DNA of 64,000 bases from Methanosarcina sp. (lineage in GTDB: Archaea; Halobacteriota; Methanosarcinia; Methanosarcinales; Methanosarcinaceae): positions 1-64,000 of the forward strand of contig NZ_JAQUVZ010000014.1 of NCBI RefSeq assembly GCF_028693135.1, read 5' to 3'. How positions within the stretch are numbered: position 1 is the stretch's first letter; each line of letters starts with the position of its first letter. The notes beneath the pieces were generated by a model. That model did no database searches, was not told where the DNA came from, and saw only the letters and a list, made by a program, of their open reading frames with translations. The position numbers and the translations under genes are program-made. Shown piece by piece: positions 8,389 to 17,649 of this stretch.

Positions 8389-9120
8389 GGAAGAATACTC
8401 GGAGGTTTTTTATTATAAATGTATTGACCTGAAAACCTACCTGAAAACCGGAAACGAATTAGAAGAGAAGAGCCTCAACAAAACACAACTGATTCTTATG
8501 AAATACCTGCAAGGCTCCTGCGCAAACCCGAGCAAAAAGACTGGCTTCTGGAAGAAGGTTGCTGGATTATAGAAAACAGTCAGTAGATTCTCATAATAGG
8601 TTGCTGGACTCCGGATAAAAGGTTACTGGATTATAGAATACAGTCAGTAGATTATAGGATACAGTCAGTAGATTATAGAATACAGTCAGTGGATTCTCAA
8701 AAAGATCCATGAACAGTGTACAAATCGTAGAACAATAATAGAAAAGAGTGGCATCATTCCAGGAGTGGGGATTTTTTCGTTTTTCTGGAAGTTGGGGTTT
8801 GTTGGGGTTTGAATGGGGGGTACCATTCGTTGTTGGGGTTTGGGGTTGGTGTGTGAAAAATAGCCTTGTGGAATGATGCCTTTTCAGATGTCAATACTCG
8901 CCTGACATCGACCCTACAACATCAGTTATATTATATAAATCTATAGGAATAATGGTAACATATTCCAGTGGAAATCATCCTGAAATCTCCATAGCTAATT
9001 ACCAGTATTCTTTCTATACGCTTTATCGAAAGATAATGTTTTCACAGGAGCCCTACATTTCCTGAACAATCCATTTTCCCGGAGTTTTTTCAATTCCTTT
9101 CTTTTTCCCGGCAAAACTGT
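8389..9120. other. Intergenic region with tandem repeats and a G-rich palindrome-bounded block
   Basis: Bases about 8569-8700 hold imperfect tandem copies of a unit like TTATAGAATACAGTCAGTAGA. Further right, a 12-base inverted repeat encloses a G-rich segment (separate entry). I see no coding frame with a start and ribosome binding site and no tRNA. The region separates the cbi genes from mutL, whose genes also point left. Confidence 0.55.
8750..8880. repeat. Perfect 12-base inverted repeat enclosing a G-rich block
   Basis: GGCATCATTCCA at 8750-8761 is exactly complementary to TGGAATGATGCC at 8869-8880. Between them, 8783-8852 contains five G runs of four to six bases (GGGGTTTGTTGGGGTTTG, GGGGGG, GGGGTTTGGGG), enough for a G-quadruplex on the plus strand. 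The layout resembles a miniature inverted-repeat element or a long hairpin. No target-site duplication was checked rigorously. Confidence 0.6.
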
Positions 9121-11283
9121 TTACGGAATTCTCGCAAACATGCGGTCAAGTTCACTTTTTGTAAAGGTTATCACTGTTGGCCTCCCGTGCGGGCAGGAGT
9201 AGGGATTTTCAGCTTCTTTGAGCTGTTCTATCAGCTCTTCCATCTGCCTTGAGTTGCAGGCTGCCCCTCCTTTGATTGCTGCCCTGCAGGCAAGGGTTTT
9301 GCTCACTTTTTCCGAGATTCCTGTGTCCTTTTTTATCTTTCCTTCAGCCAGCAGGTCGGATATCACGTCATGGATTACGCTGGTGTCCTCGAGTCGTCCG
9401 AAAACCTCGGGCACAAAGGTAACGACATAGGTATTGTCCCCGAATTCCGAGATCCCGAAGCCATACTCCTCCAGGTAAGGGATGTATTCTTCCATGAGCA
9501 CCTTTTCTTTCGGGGTAAGTTCTATCACCACAGGGGCTATCAGTTCCTGTACCCTGGACTTTTTCGTCCTCAGGACCTGCTCGTAAAGGACACGCTCATG
9601 GGCTGCATGCTGGTCAATGAGCACAAGACCCTCTTCTTTTTCGGCAAGGATATACATTTTAGAGACCTGACCTATAATCCGCAGGTCTTCGAGAAGGTCG
9701 GTGTTTGCTTTTTTCTTTGGCTTCTGGCTTTGCCTCTCTCCTGAATTTATTCTTTCATTTGCTTTTTCCCCTGTTTTCTCATTGATCAGTTCTCTTTCCT
9801 TCTCTCCTACCTTCTTCTCTTCTCTTTCTCCTGCTTTCTCCCCTTCCTTTTCCCCTGCTTTTTCCTCTCCCTTTTTACTGCCCTGGTCTCCTTCCCTCAG
9901 GACTTCCCGGACTCCTGCCCTCTCTGCATCCAGGAGACGCTCGGATTTCTTCAGCCTCCTCTCCGTATCTTTTATCGGATAAGTGTAAGCTTCGGATTTT
10001 TCTCTCAGGAGTCTACTGCCGCTTTCAGGAACCCTGGCTTCCTCTTGAACCTCTGCTTCCTTTCCAGTACCCCTTTCAGTTTCCTTTCCAGTTTCTCTTC
10101 CGGCTGCTTTCCCTATTTCCTCTGTCGCTCCCTTTTCCGACAGAGTTACAGGGGTTTCCAGGGCCTGAATTTTTCCTGAGGACCCTGAACCCTCGAAGGT
10201 TTTCTGAAACCTTTTTCCTTCCTTTTCCCTGATCTCGGGTGCAAGCCCGTGTTCCGAGAGGACCTTTTCAACTGCCCGAATGACTGCATTCCCGACCTCC
10301 TTTTCCCGGCTGAACCGGACTTCGGCTTTGCGGGGGTGTACGTTTACATCCACCTCTCCCGGATCGAGGGTTAGAGCAAGCACTGCCACAGGATAGCGGC
10401 CTTTAGGGATCTTTGTGTAATATCCTTCGCGGACAGATGTGCTGATAGCTCTTGAAGTAACAGGGCGCGTGTTTACGAAAACATAAAGCTGGTCGCTTCC
10501 TCCCCTGTTGGTTTCGGGTTTTGAAATATATCCCCGGATTTCAAAGTCTTCTGTCCTGTACTCAAGGGGCAGCATTGAACGTGCAGTATCAGGTCCCAGC
10601 AGGTTGACCAGGCTTTTGAAAAGGTCGTTTGAGCCCGTATTTCTTATGATTTGCTTTCCTTCGCTGAGCAGGGTAAAGGAAATTCCCGGATTTGCCAGGG
10701 CAAGTCTCATGACGGTATCTGTGATATGGGCAAGTTCATTGCGATCGCTTTTCAGGTACTTGCGCCTTGCAGGCGTGTTATAAAAAAGATCTTTTATGTG
10801 TATCGAGGTCCCCGGAGCCGTGCCTGCATCAGATGTTTCCTGCACCTTTCCTCCGTGGATGACCATTTTTGTGCCGGTAATCTCTTCTCTGGGGCGGGTA
10901 AGGATTTCGACCTTTGCAATGGCGGTAATTGAAGCAAGAGCTTCTCCCCTGAACCCCATTGTTGAGACCGTATCAAGGTCTTCGATCCGCGTGAGTTTGC
11001 TTGTTGCGTGTTTTTTATATGAAAGGAGGGTATCGGCTCTGCTCATCCCGCAGCCGTTGTCCCTGATAAGGATGGAATGTTTTCCCCCCTTTTCTACCTC
11101 GATGCGGATCTCCGTTGCTCCGGCATCGATTGAGTTGTCCACAAGTTCCTTTACCACGGATGCCGGGCGTTCTATTACTTCTCCGGCTGCGATTTTATTT
11201 ATCGTGTCCCTGTCAAGAATCCGGATTTTATCTCCCTGCTCTTCCATCTTTTCGTCCATCTTTTTTTCAACCTGCCCCGTCAC
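9121..11283 (-). CDS. mutL: DNA mismatch repair protein MutL
   Basis: 720 residues. The N-terminal GHKL ATPase shows KELVDNSIDAGA (E46, N50), DNGCGM (75-80) and GFRGEAL (110-116). Residues about 345-530 form a low-complexity linker of repeating E-K-G units. The C-terminal dimer and nuclease domain has DQHAAHERVLYEQ (557-569), ACRAAIKGG (666-674) and CPHGRP (697-702), the metal-binding endonuclease motifs of MutL proteins that nick DNA. It acts with MutS in mismatch repair. The start is a GTG at 11283; Met codons at residues 9 and 13 are alternatives because similarity begins near residue 19. mutS lies upstream on the same strand. Confidence 0.95.
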   Translation of the reverse strand: MTGQVEKKMDEKMEEQGDKIRILDRDTINKIAAGEVIERPASVVKELVDNSIDAGATEIRIEVEKGGKHSILIRDNGCGMSRADTLLSYKKHATSKLTRIEDLDTVSTMGFRGEALASITAIAKVEILTRPREEITGTKMVIHGGKVQETSDAGTAPGTSIHIKDLFYNTPARRKYLKSDRNELAHITDTVMRLALANPGISFTLLSEGKQIIRNTGSNDLFKSLVNLLGPDTARSMLPLEYRTEDFEIRGYISKPETNRGGSDQLYVFVNTRPVTSRAISTSVREGYYTKIPKGRYPVAVLALTLDPGEVDVNVHPRKAEVRFSREKEVGNAVIRAVEKVLSEHGLAPEIREKEGKRFQKTFEGSGSSGKIQALETPVTLSEKGATEEIGKAAGRETGKETERGTGKEAEVQEEARVPESGSRLLREKSEAYTYPIKDTERRLKKSERLLDAERAGVREVLREGDQGSKKGEEKAGEKEGEKAGEREEKKVGEKERELINEKTGEKANERINSGERQSQKPKKKANTDLLEDLRIIGQVSKMYILAEKEEGLVLIDQHAAHERVLYEQVLRTKKSRVQELIAPVVIELTPKEKVLMEEYIPYLEEYGFGISEFGDNTYVVTFVPEVFGRLEDTSVIHDVISDLLAEGKIKKDTGISEKVSKTLACRAAIKGGAACNSRQMEELIEQLKEAENPYSCPHGRPTVITFTKSELDRMFARIP

Positions 11284-11350
11284 CTGTTTTTCACTTTTCC
11301 TTCCATTCGCCCTTCATCTGTTTTTTATCTACTTTTTATCGTCCTTTCAT

Positions 11351-11405
11351 CTGCCCTTTTACTGCCCTTTTACTGCCCTTTTACTGCCCTTTTACTGCCC
11401 TTCTA
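11351..11405. repeat. Five tandem copies of an 11-base unit between mutS and mutL
   Basis: The unit CTGCCCTTTTA is repeated exactly four times (11351-11394) and a fifth copy ends CTGCCCTTCTA (11395-11405). It sits in the 206-base gap upstream of mutL. No role is apparent beyond slippage. Confidence 0.9.
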
Positions 11406-11489
11406 TCTGTTCTTCCCTAATCCGTTATTCTCTGATCCCTTGATCCCTTGCTTTATCAAGCTGGGCAATTCTTTTGTCCATTTCTCTTT

Positions 11490-14201
11490 TTAACCAAGCA
11501 GCTTTTTCAGCTCATGGAGTTTATTCATGGCTTCTATTGGCGTCATCTCATCCACGTTAATCTTTTTCAGGGCTGCTTCCACAGGGCTCAACCCTTTTGT
11601 CCTTTCCGAATTCCCACTTCCGCTTCCGGGGTCGAAAAGCATCATCTGGGTATAGCGTGCACTTGCTTTGCTTTTCCTCTTTTTCCCGGTTTCGTCGTCT
11701 TCGGCTTCTTCAAACACGTTTTCCCTTTCAAGCTCTTTAAGAATCTCGTTTGCCCTTTCGATCACTTTTTCCGGGACTCCGGCAAGCCTTGCGACCTGGA
11801 TCCCGTAACTTTTGTCTGTTGCTCCGGGAACGATTTTCCGTAGGAAAACTAACTCGTGGCCGTCTTCTTTTACTGCAATGTGGTAGTTTTTGACCCGCTT
11901 TAATTTCTCTTCAAGGGCTGTGAGCTGGTGATAATGGGTCGCAAAAAGAGCCCTGATGCCAACCTTTCCCCTGTTGTGCAGAAACTCCACAACTGCTTTT
12001 GCGATGCTGTACCCGTCATATGTGCTCGTCCCCCTGCCGATTTCGTCAAGCAGTACAAGACTTCGGGGACTTGCGTTATTAAGGATATTTGCAAGCTCCA
12101 CCATCTCAACCATAAAAGTGCTCTGCCCGCTTGCAAGGTCATCAAAAGCCCCTATCCTTGTAAAAACCTGGTCAATCATTCCTATGGATGTATGGGATGC
12201 CGGAACAAAGGAGCCTGCCTGAGCCATAATTGCGATAAGGGCGGTCTGGCGCATGTAGGTGGACTTTCCTGCCATGTTCGGGCCTGTAACAAGCAAAAAC
12301 TGGTTCTCCTTGCAGTCCATTTCGGTATCATTGGGTACAAAGCCTCCTGATACGGTACTTTCAACGACTGGATGTCGTCCGTCCCTGATAAGGATCTTGC
12401 AGTCTTCGGTGATCTGCGGCCTTGTATAGTTGTTGTTTTCAGCAGCCTCAGCAAGGTCTGCAAGGACATCAAGGGTTCCCAGTCTTCCTGCTGTTTCCTG
12501 GAGTTCCCTTGAATGGGCTGAAAGGGCCTGTGTGAGTTCAGTGAAGATCTCGTATTCCAGAGCCACTGCCTTTTCGTTTGCTGTCAGGATCAGGCTTTCT
12601 TTTTCTTTAAGTTCCGGCGTAAAGAAACGCTCGGCATTTGACATTGTCTGTTTTCTTATATAGTCTTCAGGCACCTGGCTGCTGTTTGCATGGGTAACTT
12701 CGATATAATAACCAAATACCTTATTATATCCGACTTTCAGGGACTTGATTCCGCTTCTCTCTCTCTCTTTCTGCTGAAAAATCGCAATCCACTTTTTGCT
12801 GTTGCTTGCAATATCCCGGAGCTCATCAAGCTCCGGATTGTACCCGGGCTTTATCATCCCCCCATCCCGAACGGTTACAGGAGGCTCATCAACAATTGCT
12901 TTTTCAATCATTTCCTCCAGGTTTTCCAGTTCCGAAAAAGCTGCAAGCCCTTCTGCAATCTCTTTTAAGATTTCTGACCCGGCTTTTTCCAGCAGGCAGT
13001 CCCGGATAGAAGGTACGACGTCCATGGACTTTTTCAGGGCTACAAGGTCCCTTGCGCTGGCATTTCCGTATACTATTCTTCCTACCAGGCGTTCGATGTC
13101 TCTTACGTCTGAGAGCCAGTCTCTTATATCATAGCGGAGCAGAGGGGTTTTTGCCAGCTCTTCGACTGCATCCAGCCTGAGGTTGATCTTTTCTACGGAA
13201 AGGAGGGGTTTTAAAAGCCATTTTTTCAGGATACGGCTCCCCATAGGGGTCTGTGTGAAGTTCAGGGTCCGATAAAGGGAGTTTTCGTCTCCTCCTTCCC
13301 TCACATTTTTCACGATTTCGAGGTTGCGCAGGGTAATCGAATCCAGGACCATGAACTCGGTGTTTGAGTAGGTCCTGAGGGTATTGATATGGGCAAGGTC
13401 CCTCATCTGGGTAGTTTTTGCATACTCAAGGGCAGCCCAGGCGGAGTAAACTGCAAACTCGAGCTTTTCACAGCCCATGCCCTCGAGGGTTGCGACCCCA
13501 AAATGGGATTTCAGGTGTTCTCCGGCTTCCTCAGGTCCGAAAATCTCGGGGGCAAATTCCTGCACAATTGTCTGGTCCCTTAACCTGGCTACAAGCTCCG
13601 AATTCCCGTACAGGGAAGGAGGCAGGATGCATTCTGCAGGGTGCATGCGGGCAAGTTCGCTGAGGAGCTTTTCAAAGCTTTCCGAGTCTGTAAACTGGGT
13701 TGTAAGGAATTCCCCTGTCGAAATATCGAGGAAGGAGATTCCGAATTCCATTCCTTTTTCTCTGCTTTCTCCGCTTTTTCCGGATTTTCCTATCTCCCTT
13801 CCTGCAACTGCCATGAGGTAATTGTTTGAGGCATCCGAAAACATGGAAGAATCTATTGCTGTTCCCGGGGTCACCACCCTGACAACTCCCCGCTTCACAA
13901 CCCCTTTTGCCTGCTTCGGGTTTTCGAGCTGTTCGCAGATGGCTACCTTGTACCCTTTATTTATTAACCTGGGTAGGTAGGTGTCAATGGCATGGTAGGG
14001 AATTCCTGCAAGCGGCATTTTCTCCCCTGTTTTGTCTTTCCCCCTTGCAGTCAGGGTAATTTCAAGTTCTTTCGCAATGGTTTTTGCGTCTTCCCCAAAG
14101 GACTCGTAGAAGTCTCCCATCCTGAAGAAGATAAGGGCATCAGGGTATGCCTGCTTGGCTTCGTAAAACTGGCGCATTGCAGGGGTCATCATTTCTGTCA
14201 T
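11490..14201 (-). CDS. mutS: DNA mismatch recognition ATPase MutS
   Basis: 903 residues. The N-terminal mismatch-binding domain has FRMGDFYESF with the Phe-x-Glu motif at F31/E33. The C-terminal ABC ATPase has Walker A TGPNMAGKST (639-648), Walker B LVLLDEIGRGTSTYDG (about 715-730) and the H-loop ATHYH (about 754-758). MutS1 binds mismatches and recruits MutL. Length and domain order match bacterial MutS1, which Methanosarcina shares with bacteria and most archaea lack. The start ATG follows a GTGAG stretch. mutL is downstream on the same strand. Confidence 0.96.
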   Translation of the reverse strand: MTEMMTPAMRQFYEAKQAYPDALIFFRMGDFYESFGEDAKTIAKELEITLTARGKDKTGEKMPLAGIPYHAIDTYLPRLINKGYKVAICEQLENPKQAKGVVKRGVVRVVTPGTAIDSSMFSDASNNYLMAVAGREIGKSGKSGESREKGMEFGISFLDISTGEFLTTQFTDSESFEKLLSELARMHPAECILPPSLYGNSELVARLRDQTIVQEFAPEIFGPEEAGEHLKSHFGVATLEGMGCEKLEFAVYSAWAALEYAKTTQMRDLAHINTLRTYSNTEFMVLDSITLRNLEIVKNVREGGDENSLYRTLNFTQTPMGSRILKKWLLKPLLSVEKINLRLDAVEELAKTPLLRYDIRDWLSDVRDIERLVGRIVYGNASARDLVALKKSMDVVPSIRDCLLEKAGSEILKEIAEGLAAFSELENLEEMIEKAIVDEPPVTVRDGGMIKPGYNPELDELRDIASNSKKWIAIFQQKERERSGIKSLKVGYNKVFGYYIEVTHANSSQVPEDYIRKQTMSNAERFFTPELKEKESLILTANEKAVALEYEIFTELTQALSAHSRELQETAGRLGTLDVLADLAEAAENNNYTRPQITEDCKILIRDGRHPVVESTVSGGFVPNDTEMDCKENQFLLVTGPNMAGKSTYMRQTALIAIMAQAGSFVPASHTSIGMIDQVFTRIGAFDDLASGQSTFMVEMVELANILNNASPRSLVLLDEIGRGTSTYDGYSIAKAVVEFLHNRGKVGIRALFATHYHQLTALEEKLKRVKNYHIAVKEDGHELVFLRKIVPGATDKSYGIQVARLAGVPEKVIERANEILKELERENVFEEAEDDETGKKRKSKASARYTQMMLFDPGSGSGNSERTKGLSPVEAALKKINVDEMTPIEAMNKLHELKKLLG

Positions 14202-14417
14202 TTTTCAACTCACTGTAAGCTTGAATCGTTAATATCTAAAGTTAATATCTAAATCTGGAACGGGGAAATAGAATAAACGGCTGGTTATTTCAGTTAAGCA
14301 GCATGGTTTCTTTCCGCATGTCAGTTTGAGTCATTGTGAATTTCATTCTAAATGTAATTTTGAACATCAGTTTGAATATCAGGTTAAAATACTATGTATT
14401 TATCTTGAATCATGCTT

Positions 14418-14430
14418 CTTATATATAATT
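14418..14430 (+). promoter_or_regulatory. TATA box ahead of the zinc-ribbon gene
   Basis: CTTATATATAATT is a strong archaeal TATA-like element about 45 bases upstream of the proposed start at 14474. It fits a short leader carrying the ribosome binding site at 14460-14466. Confidence 0.5.
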
Positions 14431-14473
14431 TAATAATTCGGGATTGTAAGCCTTATCAAAGGAGGGAATTTCT

Positions 14474-14680
14474 CTGAATCGGGAAAAATTAGTCGAAGTC
14501 TGTCCTGTCTGCGGGAATGCAGATATCTACTATGAGGTTGGCGGATATGCAGGAGCAGTCTATCACTGTAAAGAATGTGGGTATATTGGAGCTTTCGTTG
14601 TTGAGGCTAATGAGGAAATGATTGCGAAAATTAAGGAGAAATATACCCGAGAAAAGGAAAAGGAAGAAGAATCGAACTGA
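14474..14680 (+). CDS. Zinc-ribbon microprotein with apparent CUG start
   Basis: 68 residues. Two cysteine pairs, CPVCGN (about 9-14) and CKECGY (about 32-37), form a zinc ribbon, followed by a charged helical tail (KIKEKYTREKEKEEESN). A strong ribosome binding site (AGGAGGG) ends about 8 bases before CTG at 14474. Between the upstream in-frame TAA and the first cysteines there is no ATG, GTG or TTG. Only CTG, or ATT two codons earlier, can start the frame without losing the zinc ribbon. The first later ATG would remove it. Function is unknown; such ribbons often bind RNA or act as transcription accessory factors. Confidence 0.72.
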   Translation: MNREKLVEVCPVCGNADIYYEVGGYAGAVYHCKECGYIGAFVVEANEEMIAKIKEKYTREKEKEEESN

Positions 14681-15291
14681 TTCTCTTCTTTTTGGGGCGT
14701 GGTTAATCGGCAGATATTGTTCCGGGGTAACCTTATTCGCATCTTCATGTCTGTCTTATCCCGCGCTCCGGCGCGGCTGGAACCGGTGGGCTTCAAGTAA
14801 ATAACTGCGTAAATCTCAATCGCACGGAAAAAATAGAGTCTCTAAATATTTCGTAGTGAACGACCAGTCCGTCTAATTTACTGAGTAAATATGTATAAAA
14901 ACTGGATTGGGTAACTAAGAATCTTTTGACATTGCTATGTGTTTCTTATACTTTTTTACTTTTGATCTGGGAAATGCATGTCTTTTAGCTTCCATATCCT
15001 TTCGTCCTTTGTATACAGAAGATCATAACAGAAGATCAATAAATTGCCTGTATCCTAATTTTCAAGTCTTCTTTTCTGTTTTGGAAAGGCCGCCTGCTTC
15101 GCAGTCGTTGAGGACTCGGGGCCCAAAAAACAAATTCAAAAACGTGGCCACAGCCTTTTAAAAATTATCTTAAAAACGATGAAAGGGCTGAAAATAGGAA
15201 TTATGCAGTAAATCAGATATGTAAAAACGTGTAATGAAAAATCTAATAAAATAAGATATGTAAAAACATCAAAAAGCTGAATGAAGTTTGG
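14681..15291. other. Intergenic region, no gene recognised
   Basis: About 610 bases between the zinc-ribbon gene and tRNA-Pro. It includes a GC-rich hairpin (CCGCGCTCCGGCGCGG near 14760) and AT-rich DNA. A 74-codon frame at 14937 lacks a ribosome binding site and any domain. I see no further tRNA. Confidence 0.45.
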
Positions 15292-15366
15292 TGGGGCCGC
15301 TGAGATTCGAACTCAGGTCGCAAGACCCCCAGCCTTGCAGGATGGACCAAGCTACCCTACGGCCCC
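15292..15366 (-). tRNA. tRNA-Pro (anticodon GGG)
   Basis: The minus strand folds with acceptor stem GGGGCCG/CGGCCCC. The anticodon stem CAAGG/TCTTG encloses loop CTGGGGG with anticodon GGG. The T arm contains TTCGAAT. The discriminator is A and no CCA is encoded. It decodes proline CCC/CCU. Confidence 0.93.
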
Positions 15367-15525
15367 GCAGAGTATTTACGTTTATCAGACGGCAACGGTC
15401 CTATTCTTACTTGCCATCGTCCAACTATTGTAATCAAACATGTAGTATAAATGTATATCGGTAGGGGGGAGCCGGCAGGGTATATTCTTTAATTTTTTTA
15501 TTCTTCGGATCTCCGGATTTTAACT

Positions 15526-16110
15526 TCAGGGTTTCTGGAATTCGGATTCGGATAGCTTACTCAGGATACTTTTTGCCCGCAGAACCCTCTGGATGATGGT
15601 GATGTGGGAGAAGATGGCTATCAGCACAAGAGCCCAGCCAAGGAATCCTGAGAGGGCGCCTAAAGCAAGGATAAGCATCCTTTCCGTGCGTTCGGCAATT
15701 CCTATAGACAACTTCCGGCAGCCAGCAGACTCTGCCCGGGCGCGGGTGTAGCTTACCAGAAAAGAGCCGATAAGGGCAAAGCCAGCCCAGAGCCAGCCAT
15801 CAATTCCGAGGACGGGGGTAAAGCTGAGCCTTCCGTTTATCGCTCCTGCCATTATTCCAAGAAACATCAGCCCGTCGGAATAGCGGTCGCAGACCGAGTC
15901 AAGCACGCCTCCGAAAGGAGTGATTCTGCCTTTTGCTCTTGCAACTCCTCCGTCAAGGGCATCAAAAACTCCGCTAAAGAGAATCAGGAGCCCTCCTTCA
16001 AAAGATTTGCCCAGGGCGAATGCAGCTCCGGCAGCCACGCTTACCGCAAAACCCATCAAGGTAAGGGTATTTGGGGAGAGGGGTATTGAACGGGCAAACG
16101 GAATTACCAT
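15526..16110 (-). CDS. CDP-alcohol phosphotransferase, archaetidylinositol-phosphate-synthase type
   Basis: 194 residues with several membrane helices. The family motif D-x2-DG-x2-AR-x8-G-x3-D-x3-D is complete (D50, D53, R58, G67, D71, D75). These enzymes transfer a phosphoalcohol onto CDP-archaeol to make polar membrane lipids; the inositol-phosphate specificity is inferred from archaeal relatives. The Met at 16110 starts just before the conserved PFARSIPLSPNTLTLMG region. The frame stays open for 16 more codons upstream (GIEIFEDLKNSARK) that look like family sequence but contain no ATG, GTG or TTG. The true start may therefore be a rare codon near 16150. Confidence 0.83.
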   Translation of the reverse strand: MVIPFARSIPLSPNTLTLMGFAVSVAAGAAFALGKSFEGGLLILFSGVFDALDGGVARAKGRITPFGGVLDSVCDRYSDGLMFLGIMAGAINGRLSFTPVLGIDGWLWAGFALIGSFLVSYTRARAESAGCRKLSIGIAERTERMLILALGALSGFLGWALVLIAIFSHITIIQRVLRAKSILSKLSESEFQKP

Positions 16111-16416
16111 CTTTCTTGCGCTGTTTTTCAGGTCTTCGAATATTTCAATCCCTTCCTTTTATCTGGCTATTAATAGTGCATATCTGGATATTAGTCTTAT
16201 CTTTTTTCTAAAGATGTTGGGCTTAGGATTTCTGAGTAGCCCTTTGAAAGGTCCCTTTACAATTTTGAAAAGTAGGCTTTCCTGATTTAATGGTCTGCAG
16301 GGATGGAATAATCCAAAAAGATGTTTTAAGGATCGTTAGGTTTTAAGGATCGCCAGGTTTTAATTATCACTATAAGAATGAAGTTACATGAGTTTAAAAT
16401 GATGCGGAGTTAAAAT

Positions 16417-17565
16417 ATGAATCTGGTGGAAAAACACAGTGAAAAATGTACGCAATGCGGGCAGTGTCTCGAGGTCTGCCCTCGATACGATGACATCGGT
16501 TTGATTGACCTGCTTTACGGGTATCTGGATGGGACTTCCGGAATTGATCCTGCTTCCCTGATGAACTGCCTTACCTGCGGGCTTTGCGCTGAAGCCTGTC
16601 CCGAGGACCTGGGTATCAAGATGCTTATTTCTCCTGCCCGGCAGAAATGGGTAAGTGAAAATGGCCTTACGGACAGGCAGACTATGGTGGACCCTGAGGC
16701 TGAAAATAATATCTTCAAAAAGATTGAGGAAATGGATGAGATTCCTGCGTACATAGAAAGTCCTGGTTCGGTCGTGTATTTTCCGGGCTGCGCCGGTACC
16801 TATATTAACAAAAATATGCCCCGGGCTGTTGTCGCCCTTCTGGAAAAGGCGGGGGTCGATTACACTGTCCTGAGCGGGCTTGAATATTGTTGCGGGGCAG
16901 TATCTGCAGGTGCCGGAAATCCGGGCCCTATCCGCAGGCACGGACAGCAAAATATCGACGAAGTCAGGAAAAGAGGGGCAAAAATTCTAATCACTTCCTG
17001 CCCTGGCTGTTTCAAAGCTTTTAAGGAAATCTATCCCAAAATGTTCGGGGAACTGGACTTTGAGGTGCTGCAGGTCTCGCAATATCTGGAACTCCTTTTA
17101 AGGGAAGGCAAACTTACTCCGGAAACTACCCTCAAAAACAGGGTCTTTTACCACGATCCCTGCCATCTTACGCGGAGTATGGGCGTCTATATGGAAGCAA
17201 GAAATGTGCTTGAAAACATTCCCGGAACCGAGCTTGCAAATAAAACTCCCGAAGGTTCGGCTTGCTGTGGCTTTGGTGGAGGCGTAAGGGTCAATTATCC
17301 TGCTGAGTCAATTTCTGTAGCTTCTGACCGTTTTCGGGCTGCCGAAAAACAGGGCTGCGGTATAATCATAACCAACTGCGGGGGCTGTATGCAGAACCTT
17401 GTCGAAGCCGGAAAGGATGAGAAAATAAAGATATTTGACCTTGCCGAATACCTTTCCCTTGCTTGCGGAGTAAAAATTCCGCGGGAAGATCAGAAAATGC
17501 TTGAGCTTGTAAACAGAGCTTACAGCTTATGTATTTCGGGGTATAAAGAACCAGATTTGTCATAA
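16417..17565 (+). CDS. HdrD-like iron-sulfur protein (two [4Fe-4S] motifs, two CCG domains)
   Basis: 382 residues. CTQCGQCLEVCP (C11, C14, C17, C21) and CLTCGLCAEACP (about 50-61) are ferredoxin-type [4Fe-4S] motifs. Two CCG domains follow: GLEYCCGAVSAG and CPGCF, then ACCGFGGG and CGGC. These bind the noncubane clusters that reduce the CoM-S-S-CoB heterodisulfide in HdrD/HdrB. The order matches HdrD, but no cytochrome subunit hdrE adjoins it, so it is probably a stand-alone paralogue. Its position ahead of the methylamine operon suggests a link to methylotrophic electron flow, which is inference. It starts at the ATG at 16417. Confidence 0.85.
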   Translation: MNLVEKHSEKCTQCGQCLEVCPRYDDIGLIDLLYGYLDGTSGIDPASLMNCLTCGLCAEACPEDLGIKMLISPARQKWVSENGLTDRQTMVDPEAENNIFKKIEEMDEIPAYIESPGSVVYFPGCAGTYINKNMPRAVVALLEKAGVDYTVLSGLEYCCGAVSAGAGNPGPIRRHGQQNIDEVRKRGAKILITSCPGCFKAFKEIYPKMFGELDFEVLQVSQYLELLLREGKLTPETTLKNRVFYHDPCHLTRSMGVYMEARNVLENIPGTELANKTPEGSACCGFGGGVRVNYPAESISVASDRFRAAEKQGCGIIITNCGGCMQNLVEAGKDEKIKIFDLAEYLSLACGVKIPREDQKMLELVNRAYSLCISGYKEPDLS

Positions 17566-17649
17566 ATTCTCTTGCGATTCCCTCTATAACTCTCCACTTT
17601 CTATTTTTTCCCTTCACCTCTATTTTTCCTCTTCATAGAACCTCAGCAG

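Noticed and set aside
9701-9982. Serine- and phenylalanine-rich frame opposite mutL
   Set aside because: It is the antisense of the low-complexity E-K-G linker of MutL.
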